Shown here piece after piece: positions 1-12,037 of a stretch of DNA of 64,000 nt (its first letter is position 1; each line of letters starts with the position of its first letter). The position numbers and the translations under genes were made by a program. Origin of the DNA: Tenebrio molitor (Eukaryota; Arthropoda; Insecta; Coleoptera; Tenebrionidae). The stretch covers positions 11,160,001 through 11,224,000 of the forward strand of contig NC_091054.1 in the NCBI RefSeq assembly GCF_963966145.1, written 5' to 3'. The notes below the pieces were generated by a model. It was not told the origin of the DNA and ran no database searches. It was given only the letters and a program-made list of their open reading frames with translations.

Positions 1-308
1 TTTGTATATAGTTGAACTTGTTAACAAAAAAAAAAAATAAAGGAAAAACAAATAAAACGTATAAAACTGGCATAAAATTCTATACACTATAAAATAATAA
101 TGACCAATAAAAAAACCATTGTTGGTCATCGTGTTACTCCCGTATTGTGCATTGCTATAAAATTTTATGAGATAGTAAATTTGTGTTCATTATAACGATC
201 CATCAAGTGTTGAATACTTGTGAAAATAAGACGATGATGGTATACTCGGTGGTGTACCGCGATTCACTTCACAAAAAAAAAAACGATGAAACGCGTCTTT
301 TGACTTTA
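1..308. other. AT-rich flank, no gene seen
   Basis: AT-rich sequence with A-runs and short stop-riddled frames. I recognise nothing in it. It ends at the A that precedes the Helitron 5' TC. Confidence 0.5.
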
Positions 309-1863
309 TCTATATACCGGGTGGGGCATCGTATACGCACACGCGAGAAATCGCGACTTCTAATTAAATAAAATTATCGAAATTTTTCAGACTTACCTGG
401 CTATTAGTAAGGTACATTTCATAATTTTTTGATAATTTTTCACTTACAAACAAAGCCAAAAAAAATTAAAATGTAAATTTCAACCAAAAAGTCAAATTCT
501 GATTTTTATACTAACCTACCCAGATTCACTTCCTATAATTATTTACGAAATCTACGGAAAAAAATACCAATTAAATTTTGAATTAAACGCAGTTTTACAT
601 TTCAACTTTCAAAATCATTTTTATTTATGACCTGCTACTTGTGCTGTCGTAAATTTAGGTGATAATGGAAACTGTCAATTTTATGGCAAAAAGGTTTAAA
701 ACGGTCGGCTATACCTTTGTTGGAAAATTATACCATTGTGCCGTAAATCACCCGTCTGGTTTACGTTTAAATAAAAAAGCGAATTATTTAGCTAACCAAG
801 TCAAAATTTGTAATTGTGCCACCAGGGTTTGATGCGCTAGCACGTACAGATTCATTTAGTGTAAAAACTTTATAGGTAAATTAACAGTTAATTTCAGAAA
901 AGTAATAAAACTGTTAGGGCCTTATTTATTAACAAAATTTAAAAAATTCTCAAATATACCTTATCAATAATTAGTAAGGTATATAAAATTTCGCCAATTT
1001 TATTTAATTAGAAGTCGCGATTTCTGGCGTGCGCGTATACGATGCCCCACCCGGTATATAAAACCGAATGTCTGTGTGTTTGTATATTTTGTATGCAAAT
1101 CTACAGTTTTACTCCGATCTTGATGAAATTTTGTACACTTGATCTTCAAAACAAGAAGAAAATTACTGTCTACTTTAATTTTACAAAAACCAACCCGTAC
1201 TACCATTTTCAACCCTGTTAAGAAAAAAAGACAGTTTTTTCGAGTTGGAAATACCCTCCCCTCACCTTCGCCGCTTCACCCCTATTTCATCCTCTGAGTA
1301 TATCGTCACCTTCGCCGCTTGACACCCACAAAAAGCAACCCCTATTATCATTTTTAAGCCTGTTAAGCAGAAAAAAAAAATTTTCAAGTTGGAAATCGCG
1401 TTTGCATGATATGTTCAGGTGTCATAGTTACATTTGGTTGTTTATAAAAGTAGCAATTTCGCAAAATGTGTTTGAATGATTGTGTTTTACCGGAAGATGT
1501 CTTAAATGAAGCAGAACAAGCTACAAATAGCTTAATACCGGAAAAATCAAAAGGCAGGTATCTGAAATCAAACGAGACAGTCAAACAATAGGAAGATCTA
1601 AATAAGGTTACAACTGAAAATAAAAGTGTTATGTTGGCGTATTTTTATGAATTGGTAAGTGATCATAGTGTTAGTTTCTTATCGTATTGATCTTTTTGTT
1701 TATATAGTCGAAGAAAAAAGTAGTCTACAGTAAAGTTTTAATTATTCTTCGTAAAAAGACAAACTTCATATTGAAATTACTGCGTTTATAGCAATACATG
1801 AAAGTAGAAACATAATTTTATAACATTCTGAAATTTGCGGGCAAAGCCGCGGGTAAAAGCTAG
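309..1863 (+). mobile_element. Non-autonomous Helitron, copy 1, with nested TIR insertion
   Basis: The element begins with TC after a host A (308) and ends with CTAG (1860-1863) before a host T, the A^T insertion typical of Helitrons. A short GC-rich hairpin (GCGGGC, AAA loop, GCCGC with a one-base bulge) lies about 10 nt before the CTAG end. The AAACCGAATGTCTG segment near the left end is common in animal Helitron 5' regions. It aligns with the copy at 45003-45833 over nearly its whole length, except that a 738-bp TIR element interrupts the first few bases here. No Rep/helicase is present, so it would depend on an autonomous partner. Without the insertion it is about 811 bp, against 831 bp for copy 2. 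Confidence 0.85.
317..1054. mobile_element. TIR DNA element nested in Helitron 5' end
   Basis: Both ends carry CCGGGTGGGGCATCGTATAC in inverted orientation. The inverted repeat runs on for about 60 bp with few mismatches and then more loosely to about 100 bp. TATATA flanks both sides (311-316 and 1055-1060). The uninterrupted Helitron copy shows a single TATATA-like stretch at this place, so the duplication is TA or a few TA units. There is no transposase ORF inside, so this is a non-autonomous element, probably mobilised by a TA-targeting (mariner-like) transposase. Family unknown. Confidence 0.75.
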
Positions 1864-3885
1864 TAAAGAACATAAAATCTCATTCGCTGCTTGTGTACAG
1901 AATCCCAATACAAAGAGTGATTCAAATCGTGTCAGCATCCGACAGATTCCACCTGGATCTGTGCGATTTGATAAACTGAACTGTGACAAAACTGTATTAA
2001 ATTGCACGACTGTAAACCCGTCTCATTTTTCAATCGTAATTTAATTATCCGCCATGAACGCATCGAAACGGACGATGTTTACGACCACCAAGGTCTGCCG
2101 TGCCTATTAACGGCTTTTTAACAGAACAATCCAGTCCGGATGGGCCCCAGTTCATCCGGAAAAGGGTGTTATTCCGGCGATTATCGATTTGTTCCATTAA
2201 ACCGATACCGGATTATGACATTCAGAAAAAGCACCGGAAAAACCGCTCGCCCGATGTAAAATTCCACAAAACGATCGCGATAAAACACGGCTCGTCGTCG
2301 TCGTCTGTGTTTTTCTTTGGCCGTCGGTCCGTTTTAATTATAAACTGGATAATCGCGACTCGACCGCTTTAAGGTCCTTAAACAAACACACCCCGTGTTA
2401 GCGTGCGCGGCCAATGTTTGCCGATGGTACCGATAAAGTCCTGATAATGCCATAATTCACACACAGTGGCGTGCGTGTTGCCAAGGGATGTCCGTCATGT
2501 GCTCCATCATTCTTAGAGGAGAAAGGTGGGAGTATCGTCAACACGTTTTATTCGGGTGGCGATAAGATTGGGGTGGGTTTTATTGTGGGGTGCCTTTTTA
2601 TTGTTTGGCGTTATCGTCGGGACCCGACCGGGAGGGGGCCTCGCGTGCCCGTCACATTAATTGCCGAATTGGTGTTTTATGGCCTTAAAATTTGTCGCCG
2701 AGAACTTAATTGTTAAACAATCATTTCATTTGGATCTAATAAAGAACAACATCAATCCGGCGGAGATTACGTGGCCGTGCTCTATTACGACGTGATTAGT
2801 GACAGACGGTGACGCACAGATGTCGCTTCTGCCGCATCATCTCTCTGCGGTTTGGCAAACTAAATTGTTTACACTGTTTGTATCGAGAAATTACCATAAC
2901 CACAAGCAAATCATCACTACTGATAGGTATATAAACACAAGTGAAATTCTAGTAGTTCAATAATTTCCCTTAGATATGCACCAGCGATGAGTTAATAACT
3001 GTATACACATGTTAGACGTGTTGACACACGTTCGTCAATAACGAGAAAGTTTTGGAGCGGTACAAATATTAGTTTATATCGTCTTGCTATATACGAAAAC
3101 AATTTTTCTAAGAGACGTGAAAAAACTTCTGACACTAACTAGAAAACATTCCAAAAACTAAACAGGCTAGTTTTAAACAAAGAAAAAATGTTATCTGGAA
3201 TTACTCCAGTTAATAAAGCTGGTGGCAAAACGGAACACACCACCTGTTGGATTGGTAACGATAAAAATCCACTAAACAGTAATTTTTACGATGCTCGGTT
3301 GGTACAAAAAACGTCAAGAGCGGTGCCACATGTAATACGAGTCTAATGGCTGTTAATTTGTCAAATGTAAGAGCCACCACCCATTTTTTTCAATTGAGTT
3401 GTTTTTTTTTTGGTTGGTTTCTCCAGATCGTGGACTTGGAACGGTTTGATGACAGTCTTTGTTCAGTCATCACAGTTTAACAGTAAAATTTCGTGTGCTA
3501 CGTCATTAATCCTCTCGATCCTTTCAAGGTGGATGTAACTTCGAATTTCCGTCACTCTTCCTTCGAGTATTATGAAATGTTAGCAAGCTCCCCATTTAGG
3601 AACCAGCTGAGTTCACCCTAGGTCTTAATCCGGCTTGTTTCCTAGATATTGTAAATGTACCGTATTAATCAAGCAGTCATTAGTATCGCCTGGAGCGGTT
3701 TCCTTTTCTAGGGATCCATTAAAATTGTTTGTTTTGTGCAAATTTGCTTTTTAACGTTTAATTGATTTCTGGTATTACATAGTTTAGAAACTTCTGACCC
3801 TCTCCATCCATTGTACTCGCTCGATATCGCGGTAGAGGCATCATTTACAGTTTCAATCGTCAACAACCAAATCAAATGATACCAT
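1864..3885. other. Unrecognised, no gene seen
   Basis: Short open frames on both strands overlap each other and resemble no family I know. The stretch around 2050-2860 is more GC- and CpG-rich than its surroundings and looks single-copy. No splice-supported exon can be argued. Confidence 0.4.
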
Positions 3886-3985
3886 TAGAAAATAATTGTC
3901 TCATCATGTCTGCCTATTTCTTGTGGTGTTCCTCAAGGGTCTGTCTTAGAAACAATCTTATTTATTAGTTTTCATAATTAATAAG
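3886..3985 (+). pseudogene. LINE reverse-transcriptase relic
   Basis: From 3916 the frame reads ISCGVPQGSVLETILFIS. This is the GVPQGSVLGPxLFxxY block of non-LTR (jockey-like) reverse transcriptases, the region before the catalytic FADD box. A stop lies a few codons upstream (3886-3888) and another shortly downstream. The rest of the RT is not recognisable, so this is a short, old, dead fragment. Confidence 0.65.
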
Positions 3986-4093
3986 CGAGATCGTGTGAGA
4001 AAATGTGAAACAGATTCGACCAAAAGTGGTCTACGTGATTAAACTGGATGAAAAAATTAAAACACCTGAGGGGAGTAGTATGTATCTCAAGTA

Positions 4094-4364
4094 TTGGGTG
4101 ATTCAAAATGATTGTGGCCAAGTATGGCAACTATGTACGAAAATTTATGTGGCAACTGTGTGGGTAGGGTAGAGTTGATATTTCTTTGACAATTCATAGT
4201 CGCGCAATTTTGAAAAATGTCAAATCAATGTATAATGATGTCAAAAAAATCAAATGCACGCTTATGAAATGTCATACAAATGACTCTACCTCATCCACAC
4301 AGTTGCCACATAAATTTTCGTACATAGTTGCCATACTTGGCCACAATCATTTTGAATCACCCAA
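4094..4364. mobile_element. TA-flanked MITE, TIR TTGGGTGATTCA
   Basis: Left end TTGGGTGATTCAAAATGATT is mirrored at the right end. The arms continue for about 90 bp, through the segments around GTGGCAACTGTGTGGG. TA flanks both sides (4092-4093 and 4365-4366). At 271 bp with no transposase it is a mariner-type MITE. Its right TA is also the outer edge of the next inverted-repeat element. Confidence 0.8.
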
Positions 4365-4738
4365 TATAGGAATTTTCATATTTGATGGCGGAAACAAAAG
4401 ACTGAGAAATGTCACAAAATTGTATTGTCAGTGTCAAATTTCTCATAAACGCCGTAAAAAGGAATGTTTAGGTAAATTTAAATTTTCCCTAAATAGATTG
4501 AAAAAATAAAAACCCGTTCTTTAATTTTTGTCAGTGGTTCAAAAGGAAAAGTTATTTTGATATAATCAAACCTATTACAAATAATTTCTCTAGTTTGACC
4601 ATGAATAACTTTCTTATTGCCAATCTGCTGCATTTCTGTCGAAATCACGAACGTCTTTGAGAAATTTGACACTGACAATACAATTTTGTGACATTTCTCA
4701 GTCTTTTGTATCCGCTATCAAATATGTAAATATCTATA
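4365..4738. mobile_element. Second MITE abutting the first
   Basis: Inverted arms of about 80 bp begin TATAG at 4365 and end CTATA at 4738. They share CATATTTGAT, ACAAAAGACTGAGAAATGTC and a TTGACACTGACAATAC segment. The centre is single-copy spacer. The left end meets the previous MITE exactly at a TA, so one probably inserted into the terminal TA of the other. No transposase is encoded. Confidence 0.7.
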
Positions 4739-4872
4739 GTACCGCGAAGGCGTTGGAAACTGTCAATTATGTTGTTACACAGTCTAGGACTGGTTTACAA
4801 ATCTATGAGGGGCATGATGACCAACTCAATAGACCGGAACCAATGGCTTAACGTGACTTCCGAATCACGAGA

Positions 4873-4980
4873 CAGAATATAGCCTTTTTTTTTATTATTT
4901 TAAATTTCGCCCTGGGTCGGAATCGAACATGCGACCCTCGCGTCCCTGAGCCGAAACGGACTCCCTTAGGCTATATTCTG
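4873..4980 (-). mobile_element. tRNA-related SINE-like fragment inside a 12-bp inverted repeat
   Basis: On the minus strand, TGTTCGATTCCGACC resembles a Pol III B box and CGGCTCAGGGACG resembles a weak A box. A stretch of T/A-rich sequence ending in a run of A follows. The unit is bounded by CAGAATATAGCC (4873-4884) and its reverse complement (4969-4980). The A-to-B spacing is shorter than in a real tRNA and the acceptor ends do not pair, so this is not a functional tRNA gene. A tRNA-derived SINE piece is the simplest reading. Confidence 0.4.
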
Positions 4981-7900
4981 CTTTTTTAAAGCGTAAAGTC
5001 TGTTTTTTTTAATAATCAATTGTCCAAAGTGTTGTCAGGTTGGTATGAGCCACTGGTTATTTGATAGTAATTAGGTTGGCAACGTAAAATGTCAACTGTA
5101 TGTCAGTCATTGATGTGAATTGTGAAGGCGCTTGCGCTAGTGAAGCCGCAATTACATTTAAATAAAAATAAAAAGTTAAATGAGTTTCCGAAAGCAAGGA
5201 TCTAACACAACGAGAAAAATTGGCTATGATTAGATTCCGTGAAGAAATGCAGAGAGAAAAACCGACCATGCTAAATTGCAGTAAAGATGCAGGTATTTTC
5301 TTTTTTTATAATTTTAATATATGGGCCAATGGTGTTCGTCACTGCGAGGAACTGATTAGAGAGGACTGGAAATAGGTAATTGATGGGAAATCTACCAATT
5401 GAGGACATTCTTTCAATAATCATTCAACTTTCCGCAGAATCTTATTCGGAAGACGATTGGGGGTTAGATTCTAAAGATGAATAGGTAAACTGCTTATATT
5501 AGGTACCCATTAAATAAATTAAATGGTCTTTATTTCTTGTCTTTTGGTATAAAATTTGGTTACACCTGAAACTTTTCTGACATTTGAAAATTACTGACAT
5601 AACCTCAAACCTGATCTCTGATAGAGGTGTTCCGAAATGAAAGGTTTTAGGGTGATATAGCCTGTTCTTTGAGGGAATTTTGACACTGACAATTGATTTA
5701 AAAAAAAATGGACTTTAGATTAATTGGAGCATGTTGACAGCTAACCTAAAATTTAAAGCCAGAAAAATCTTTCTTTGCAATGTTTTACATTAAAAATAGA
5801 ATAACTTAACGATTCCTATTCTCGAAACAAATATCTAAGGGCACCTTTTGCTGAAAACAAATATGTTCAATTATGTCCCGATTAAATATAAATAAATGTA
5901 ATTGGTGTCAAACGGCGGGAAATTCAAACTTTACACTGTTCTAAAGGGTTTAATTTTTCCAACACCTACGCAACCCAGGATTTCATTTCAACGCGCGATA
6001 GATAACAGAAATGTCACCAAATTTAGAGCAAAACATTGGATACTTGGGGATCGTCAATGGCACGAGTTGACCAGTTCCGGTTATGTAAAAATTCTGTAAA
6101 ATTTTCCACTCGATATTCTCCCGAAAATCAAACCCACCCCTCCGACAACCCCCGTTCTCCTCCCGAACAATCTGTTTGCCCTCACCAAACAGCGTTGTTA
6201 TCAAATTTTGATTGATGCCATGTTAAATGCGGAGAATTTAATTATCACGTGACGCACACGATGCATTCAAACTAGGATCCGAAATGGTGTCGAAGTTGAT
6301 TCCGCGATCCCTCCTCCGCGTTGTTCGGCGACACCCCGACCCGGTGGTTGTAGGTTAAGTGGTTGATGGGGTGGTTCGCGTTGCAAACAGCCGCAACTAG
6401 ACCGCTCTCCCCGTGTAATCATGGTGGCTCGATTAGGGGCGCGGCGGCCCTTCGTGCTCACCCCGGACAGAACTGTTTCGTTAATTCGACGGGAGATGAG
6501 GTAAAAATTGTCGTCGCGCCACGGACGGCGGCGGTTCTTTATTGCCGCCTTGCGGAATGAATTCGTAAAACGGTAGGGTTGAAACGTCGACGATTTATGT
6601 ATGATCCCTGGGCCGTAACTCGCTAATATTTCGTGTCGCATTCATCATCTCGAGACAGTTGAGCATTTATGTAATGAACTTTTGTTAATATATCTCACTT
6701 TATACTCATTTGCTTGCATCAGAGCTCGAAAATGTTTGATTTACAGGTAAGAAAACTTGCCGGGGATGATTGATGGCGGCTCCAGATACGTCCCTGGATG
6801 TTCGAGATGCGCCCAAGACGTCCCTAATATGAAGGGAAATTTATCAAGTCGGGCTAAGACGTCGAACTGTTACCCGCTACAAGCTATTTTAATTACTTGG
6901 TGCTTGTCACGCCACGAATTTATATACTGCAAAGTCGATTCTGTATTGTCTCTTTAAGAAGGCTCTCTTTTGTACTATCTCGATGGAACGGTACACTTCT
7001 GATGAACCACATTAATCAAGGTTAGCTGAAAGAAGAACAATAACGTGTACACTCTCATAGATGGTCTATAGCTGTTCTATTCAATCCACACTTTTTAACG
7101 AAAAATTCTTGCGGAACGTCTCGATCATTTTTACAATTTTCCAAATCATTACTGCAGAGTGTGTTATTCAGTTTCTAGTAGCCGATTCGTCATGATTAAA
7201 TCTCTAAAACGCAAAGCTTAGATTTCATCTGGCTCAAATGATAACGAAGAACCCAAGACATTTGCTCAACAAATATCCCGGCGCCTCCACCATTTTTGCC
7301 AAAGACATTTATGCGATTCTAGGGTTAGAGTCATGCGATTTTTTTGCATTCAATTAAATTTAGAAACCCATTCACGCACCCTTGTGAGTAAGGACGTTGA
7401 TGCTCGTGCAGATAGTGAGAAAACCAGAAGCTCCAGCAATTTTCATTTCTAATAGTCTAGTGCTATTCCCATTTTTCCATCGAGCAATATTTCTTACTTG
7501 TCCCATTGTTAATGACGAAGCACAATCAATTTGACAATTTAATAGCGAACGTCTAAAAATAGTACCAAGAGATTGAATGCATTCGGTCACGAAACCCGGA
7601 CCGCTTCCCTCGCATTCTTCCACAAAACATGTCACCTCCGCTTCCGCAAGATCCACATTACTTTATCTTGCATAATTTCACCTGACAAAAGACGGAGCCA
7701 CCTAAATTCATTACGTTGATGTGCAACCTCACATGAAATCTCGACTGAATTACAAGTTGAGCGAGTTTGTCTTTCTACACTCTAATAATCGCACCCTTAA
7801 TAGCTGTGTTCGCCAACATTTAAGCTTGTGTAAGTTCAAACGTGATATCCAGTGAACTGACGAAGTCGCAACATGTGATCTCTCTTATTACCAGAGTCGC

Positions 7901-9075
7901 AAAGTTACGTAATTTGCGGCGAGATCAGGGTGTTGAGCGATACCGCATAAACGGAGCCGTCGCCACCCCGAGGGCGGATCCACAATGCCGACAAAAATAA
8001 TCAAAAAATAATCAAAACAGAAGCATGTTCCCTTTTTTTTCTCGTCTTGAGAAAAGAATCCTTCCGTTCTGTATTAATTACCTTGTAGGGCAACGAATCG
8101 ATACTCGAACGTTAGGGTTTACTGAGGGTAGTTAACCGTCTTTGATGTTTATTTATTTCAATTGAACAATTATAACATTGTAAAATGTCGGTACGGTGAG
8201 CACTGGCTTTTGGCTGGAACTTCACATAATTGCCTCGAAATGCGGGTGTTCCGAGTATAATGGGCTAGGTTACACCACGTTAGACATTATCGTGGCACTG
8301 GATGATGAATTAGTTAAAGATGTCGTTATCTGTGTCGTGACTCTATATTGCGTCCAAAGGAGAGGTCTTTCACAATATTCAATGAAATCATCCAGCGGAG
8401 AACAGACGTACGGCGTTCTTTGATCCACTAGGATACGAAATAAGAAAGTCAGTTCGTAGATTGATCCGTACGATGAATTCGGCATGAGTCAATCTAGAGA
8501 TCGGTGGACGAAATTTTACGTTATTTTGGTCACACTGTATAAACCAACCCCCGAGCAGACGAAACGATCGATATGTACACCGTCGCAATGACAAAGACAC
8601 GCTAATCAAATTATTAAGAAAAGCAGGAAAAGGGTCACAAAACAAGGCACAAAGCACTAATGAATTATCGATTGATGTTTAGTTCTTAATTTGTGCAAAC
8701 GCCTTTGAGACATTTTCACTCGGTGATCTACTAAATTTGTTTCACATTTCCGTACAAAAACTGGAACACGTAGAGTTTCCCTGTCGGTAAAATTCTAAAA
8801 TCTATGAATACAAGAGCACACTGATCGCACTCTATTGTTGTGTGATGTTGTTTACAGTTATTCGCTTTTGTCGTGTTTCGAATTTATTTTCGCTTTGAAA
8901 ATCATGCGTTCAGCGTTAATGTACTTTTTTTACAAACTTCATTTTTCAACTGGTCCTTCAATCGTGTGTTTGCCTGACGTCAGATTTCCAAAAGAATTGC
9001 ACAAATACTGGTGCTTGTCATCCTTTGAGAAGAAATATTTTAGATAAACACAATTGCACGGACGGCAACGAATTT
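4981..9075. other. Unrecognised, no gene seen
   Basis: Mostly single-copy-looking DNA. At 5180-5484 two short plus-strand frames look faintly protein-like (see findings) but match no family I know. A 94-codon minus-strand frame at 7372-7656 is open but unrecognised. A solitary copy of the GGTGGAGGCGCC motif sits at 7265-7310. Confidence 0.35.
7265..7310 (-). repeat. Solitary copy of the GGTGGAGGCGCC repeat motif
   Basis: On the minus strand this reads GCAAAAATGGTGGAGGCGCC followed by GGGATATTTGTT. It matches the core of the trimeric repeat array at 54-62 kb almost exactly, though here it stands alone 47 kb away. A similar solitary copy lies near 45960. Confidence 0.65.
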
Positions 9076-9148
9076 GGGTCCTTCGAGTCGGATTTACCAA
9101 CACCTCAAACGACACTGTATGTCAGTGTTGCGGTCCTTCGAGCCGGAT
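9076..9148 (+). repeat. Short direct repeat GGTCCTTCGAGYCGGAT
   Basis: GGTCCTTCGAGTCGGAT (ending 9093) and GGTCCTTCGAGCCGGAT (ending 9148) occur 55 bp apart. From memory, similar strings occur in leader regions of insect BEL/Pao retrotransposons, so this may be a retrotransposon relic. No gag or pol is recognisable around it. The 164-codon frame that covers it has no family resemblance. Confidence 0.35.
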
Positions 9149-12037
9149 CCGTACGTTATTTTACCAATACGCTTATCTCAGTCATCGCCATTCTGGTATT
9201 TCAATTCCACATTCGCTTATGTTTTTTCGTGTCACGTTCTTTACCTTTATCCAATACGCAGCCGTCTCGTTCGTCTTTTTCACTCTTCGTGTTTTTTAAT
9301 TTCTTACCGATTCTCTTAGACCGTCAATGCTTTCTCACAGCCGAACAATACACAAAGAGAACAAAACAAAATCTATTTGTCGTTACCGCCACTAATACAA
9401 TTGCTTTTAGATTAGCTTTTCTTATAAATTTGTCTTCTATAACGATTACTATCCAACACTTGCATATTAATATCCGGGAGAAGGACGACCTACTTCTTTC
9501 CACCAGCAATATTTCCTGATACATAACTTTGATTAACTTTTCTACTAACAAATTGCATCTGTCGCAAATGGAAATACAAATCATAGACAACCCAATGGAT
9601 AAAAATGTGTAAAGCTGTAGGTTTTAATCATGAACGATGAGCAGCAGTATCCGTTTCCATAACAGTAGTGTGATGCCTCCTCTTACACTAACCCTTTCTT
9701 TCTTACGAAATAATAGTTTGTTTCAAGAAGTACTGTAAATTTATCTGTTGCTAGATTTCTCAGTGGTGACCTCTGTCCTGCAGGAACAATACGTGAAATG
9801 TGCACTGTTAACCAATCGAACCGCCCCTCTGACCATTCCGCTTAAGTGCAAGCTCGTGTAGGACACGTCGAGCAGAGCTTCAACTCACTCTTCCACAATT
9901 TTCAGTCTCTCGTAATTTGGTTTGGTGATCTAACCTGCACTTCGTGCTGCAGCAACAGTTTAACGCGACAAAAATTAATTAGCCTCTGGAAAGTGGTGTA
10001 AACAGCGGTGAGCACTTCTATAAATTAAAATAACGGACGGGTTAATAAACAAACGGAAAGTACAATGAAACTAATCTGGAATGGAATTATGCATGGCACA
10101 AAAGCCGCATCTGCAATCAATCAGAGATTTTATTAATGATTAATTGGATGTGTTTGGTGATTATTTTAACAACAATCAAAAGCATCCGAACCGGCCAGCG
10201 GCTGCCATCAAAGCTGCATAAAATGAGCACCGGAAGATAAATAGCTGCAAGTTAGCGCCATTTGACTTTCCACAGTTCTGCGTCTCAAATCGTTAAATAT
10301 ACAATTGTATAAATGGAACGCTTAGAAACTGACGTCAAATATTTGCTCGGCGACAATGTGAAACGTTCATAAATACCGAAGCGTCAGTTAATCCGGTGAT
10401 TTTGTCTCTACGTTTCAATCCTATTAAATCTATAAGTGGAGGTGACACAGCCAGCACTAAAATAAACCGTCATTTATCCGTTTGCATAATTTACAACGTA
10501 CCGTATCGATCCCTAAGAAATCTCTTTAACCGAGTGACTGTAGAGTCATTACCTTCTCTAAATTCCGAATCCCATGTATGCATGAGAAAGGAAACAGCTT
10601 GCACGAGTCGAGATGGGGTGGTTGCTTTGATTGACTGCGATACCGACCGAGAATCTTTCTTCCTATCGCACCCCCAAGCACCAGCGCCATCTTCATCTGA
10701 ACACACCGCGACATCCCGTACCAACAATTAATTTATAGTCTGCTGTCGCAGGTTTTTGTACTAAACCACCCTCACAACAATGTAAAATAAATTAGGCGTC
10801 TGCTCATGTTAAAATGACACGAAATATGGCAACAATTAAACTTTTAAGCGTAACGGAACAGCTGCGCCACAGAACCACTACAACTAGGAAAAGTACGAAA
10901 TATTCAACTTATCTCGTATGTTAGGTTCGCAGTTAATCTGCTTGAAAATGTGCGGCGATGAACAATTCCGCAAAGCGAATAGACCCTTCTGTGGAATAAT
11001 GCGACTATACGAGTTGATTTCTTCAGGTAATTCGACTCCGAGAATGGCTTCGTCTGGCTTTCCATTCGGGGATATTAGCGACTAATCTGCTTTCGTATGA
11101 GCAGAAAAGATAATGTAATCGGATCGGAAGAATGACGACAGAACGTATCGATTCGCGATAAATATTGTGTCGTTAATGATCGGCGACGTTGCCACCGCTC
11201 CATTGGTACAATCACATACTCTTCAGGGAGCCGTTGCGATATTGAATTCGACGTCGTCTACGATTCATTCCCATTTCTATTAGGAGTTTTCAATATGTTA
11301 TGTCATACGTGCACCATTGTGAACCGGCTGCCTTCTATACCTTCCGGAGCGACGAAATAACTAACTGGATTGTACGAACAGATAATGCTCTTCGGTTTGC
11401 TTCTTTTGCACCGGTCGCGACTTCTATTGCGACCTCGAAGGCACAAAAATAGAGTCGATATCGGTGTCGCGGGATCCGGTCTTCTTGCACCGAAGTGGAC
11501 AAGAGTGGTCATCGTAAAGAAAAGATTGCATCACATTTCTCCCCCCATAAATTGCACCGATCACAGTTATTGCCTCTAGATCTGTCCTATCAAACGTTTG
11601 TTCCGCCACACGCAATCGGGCGTGCCACCGAAATCTCGAACACTTCCTCAAGATCTCAACATTTGTTAAATAACCAGTTATATTTCTATTGCTGATGTTG
11701 CACAGAAAAAAAAATGTCACAGACCCACTGAGATTCGAACCCACATCTACCGTAAGATCGAAAAAAAAAATTAGAGTAGGCGCTGACCCAAAAATTTCAG
11801 TTGGCAATTCGTTAAGATTTCAATTATCTGATGTCAGTCTTAAAAGTTAGGTTAGTGCTTTTGAGAATGTTGAAATCTTGATTTTCATAAAGAATTTTGT
11901 GTGACCTGTAAAAGAATTTCTCCAGCTAGTGCAATGAAACAATGAGATTTAAAACTCCCGCACCTTTATTTAACGTCAGCGGTGAGTACGGAGCACGCGC
12001 ACGCCGCTTGTTTATAAATCGATCCAAGATCCAACGA
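9149..12037. other. Unrecognised, no gene seen
   Basis: Single-copy-looking sequence with several short overlapping frames on both strands (up to 127 codons at 11424-11807 on the minus strand), none recognisable. A B-box-like string is noted separately at 11716-11760. Confidence 0.35.
11716..11760 (-). other. tRNA-like T-arm (B box) remnant
   Basis: The minus strand contains GTGGGTTCGAATCTCAG, close to a tRNA T arm and Pol III B box (GGTTCGAATCC), with four of five stem pairs possible. No cloverleaf can be drawn upstream because a T-run interrupts it. It could be a SINE or tRNA-pseudogene fragment, or chance. Confidence 0.25.

Noticed and set aside
9025..9519. 164-codon plus-strand open frame
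   Set aside because: No family resemblance, overlapping open frames in all three registers of the same strand, and low-complexity Ser/Phe/Leu composition.
11716..11760. A functional tRNA gene on the minus strand
   Set aside because: Only the T arm is recognisable; no D arm, anticodon arm or acceptor pairing can be drawn upstream.
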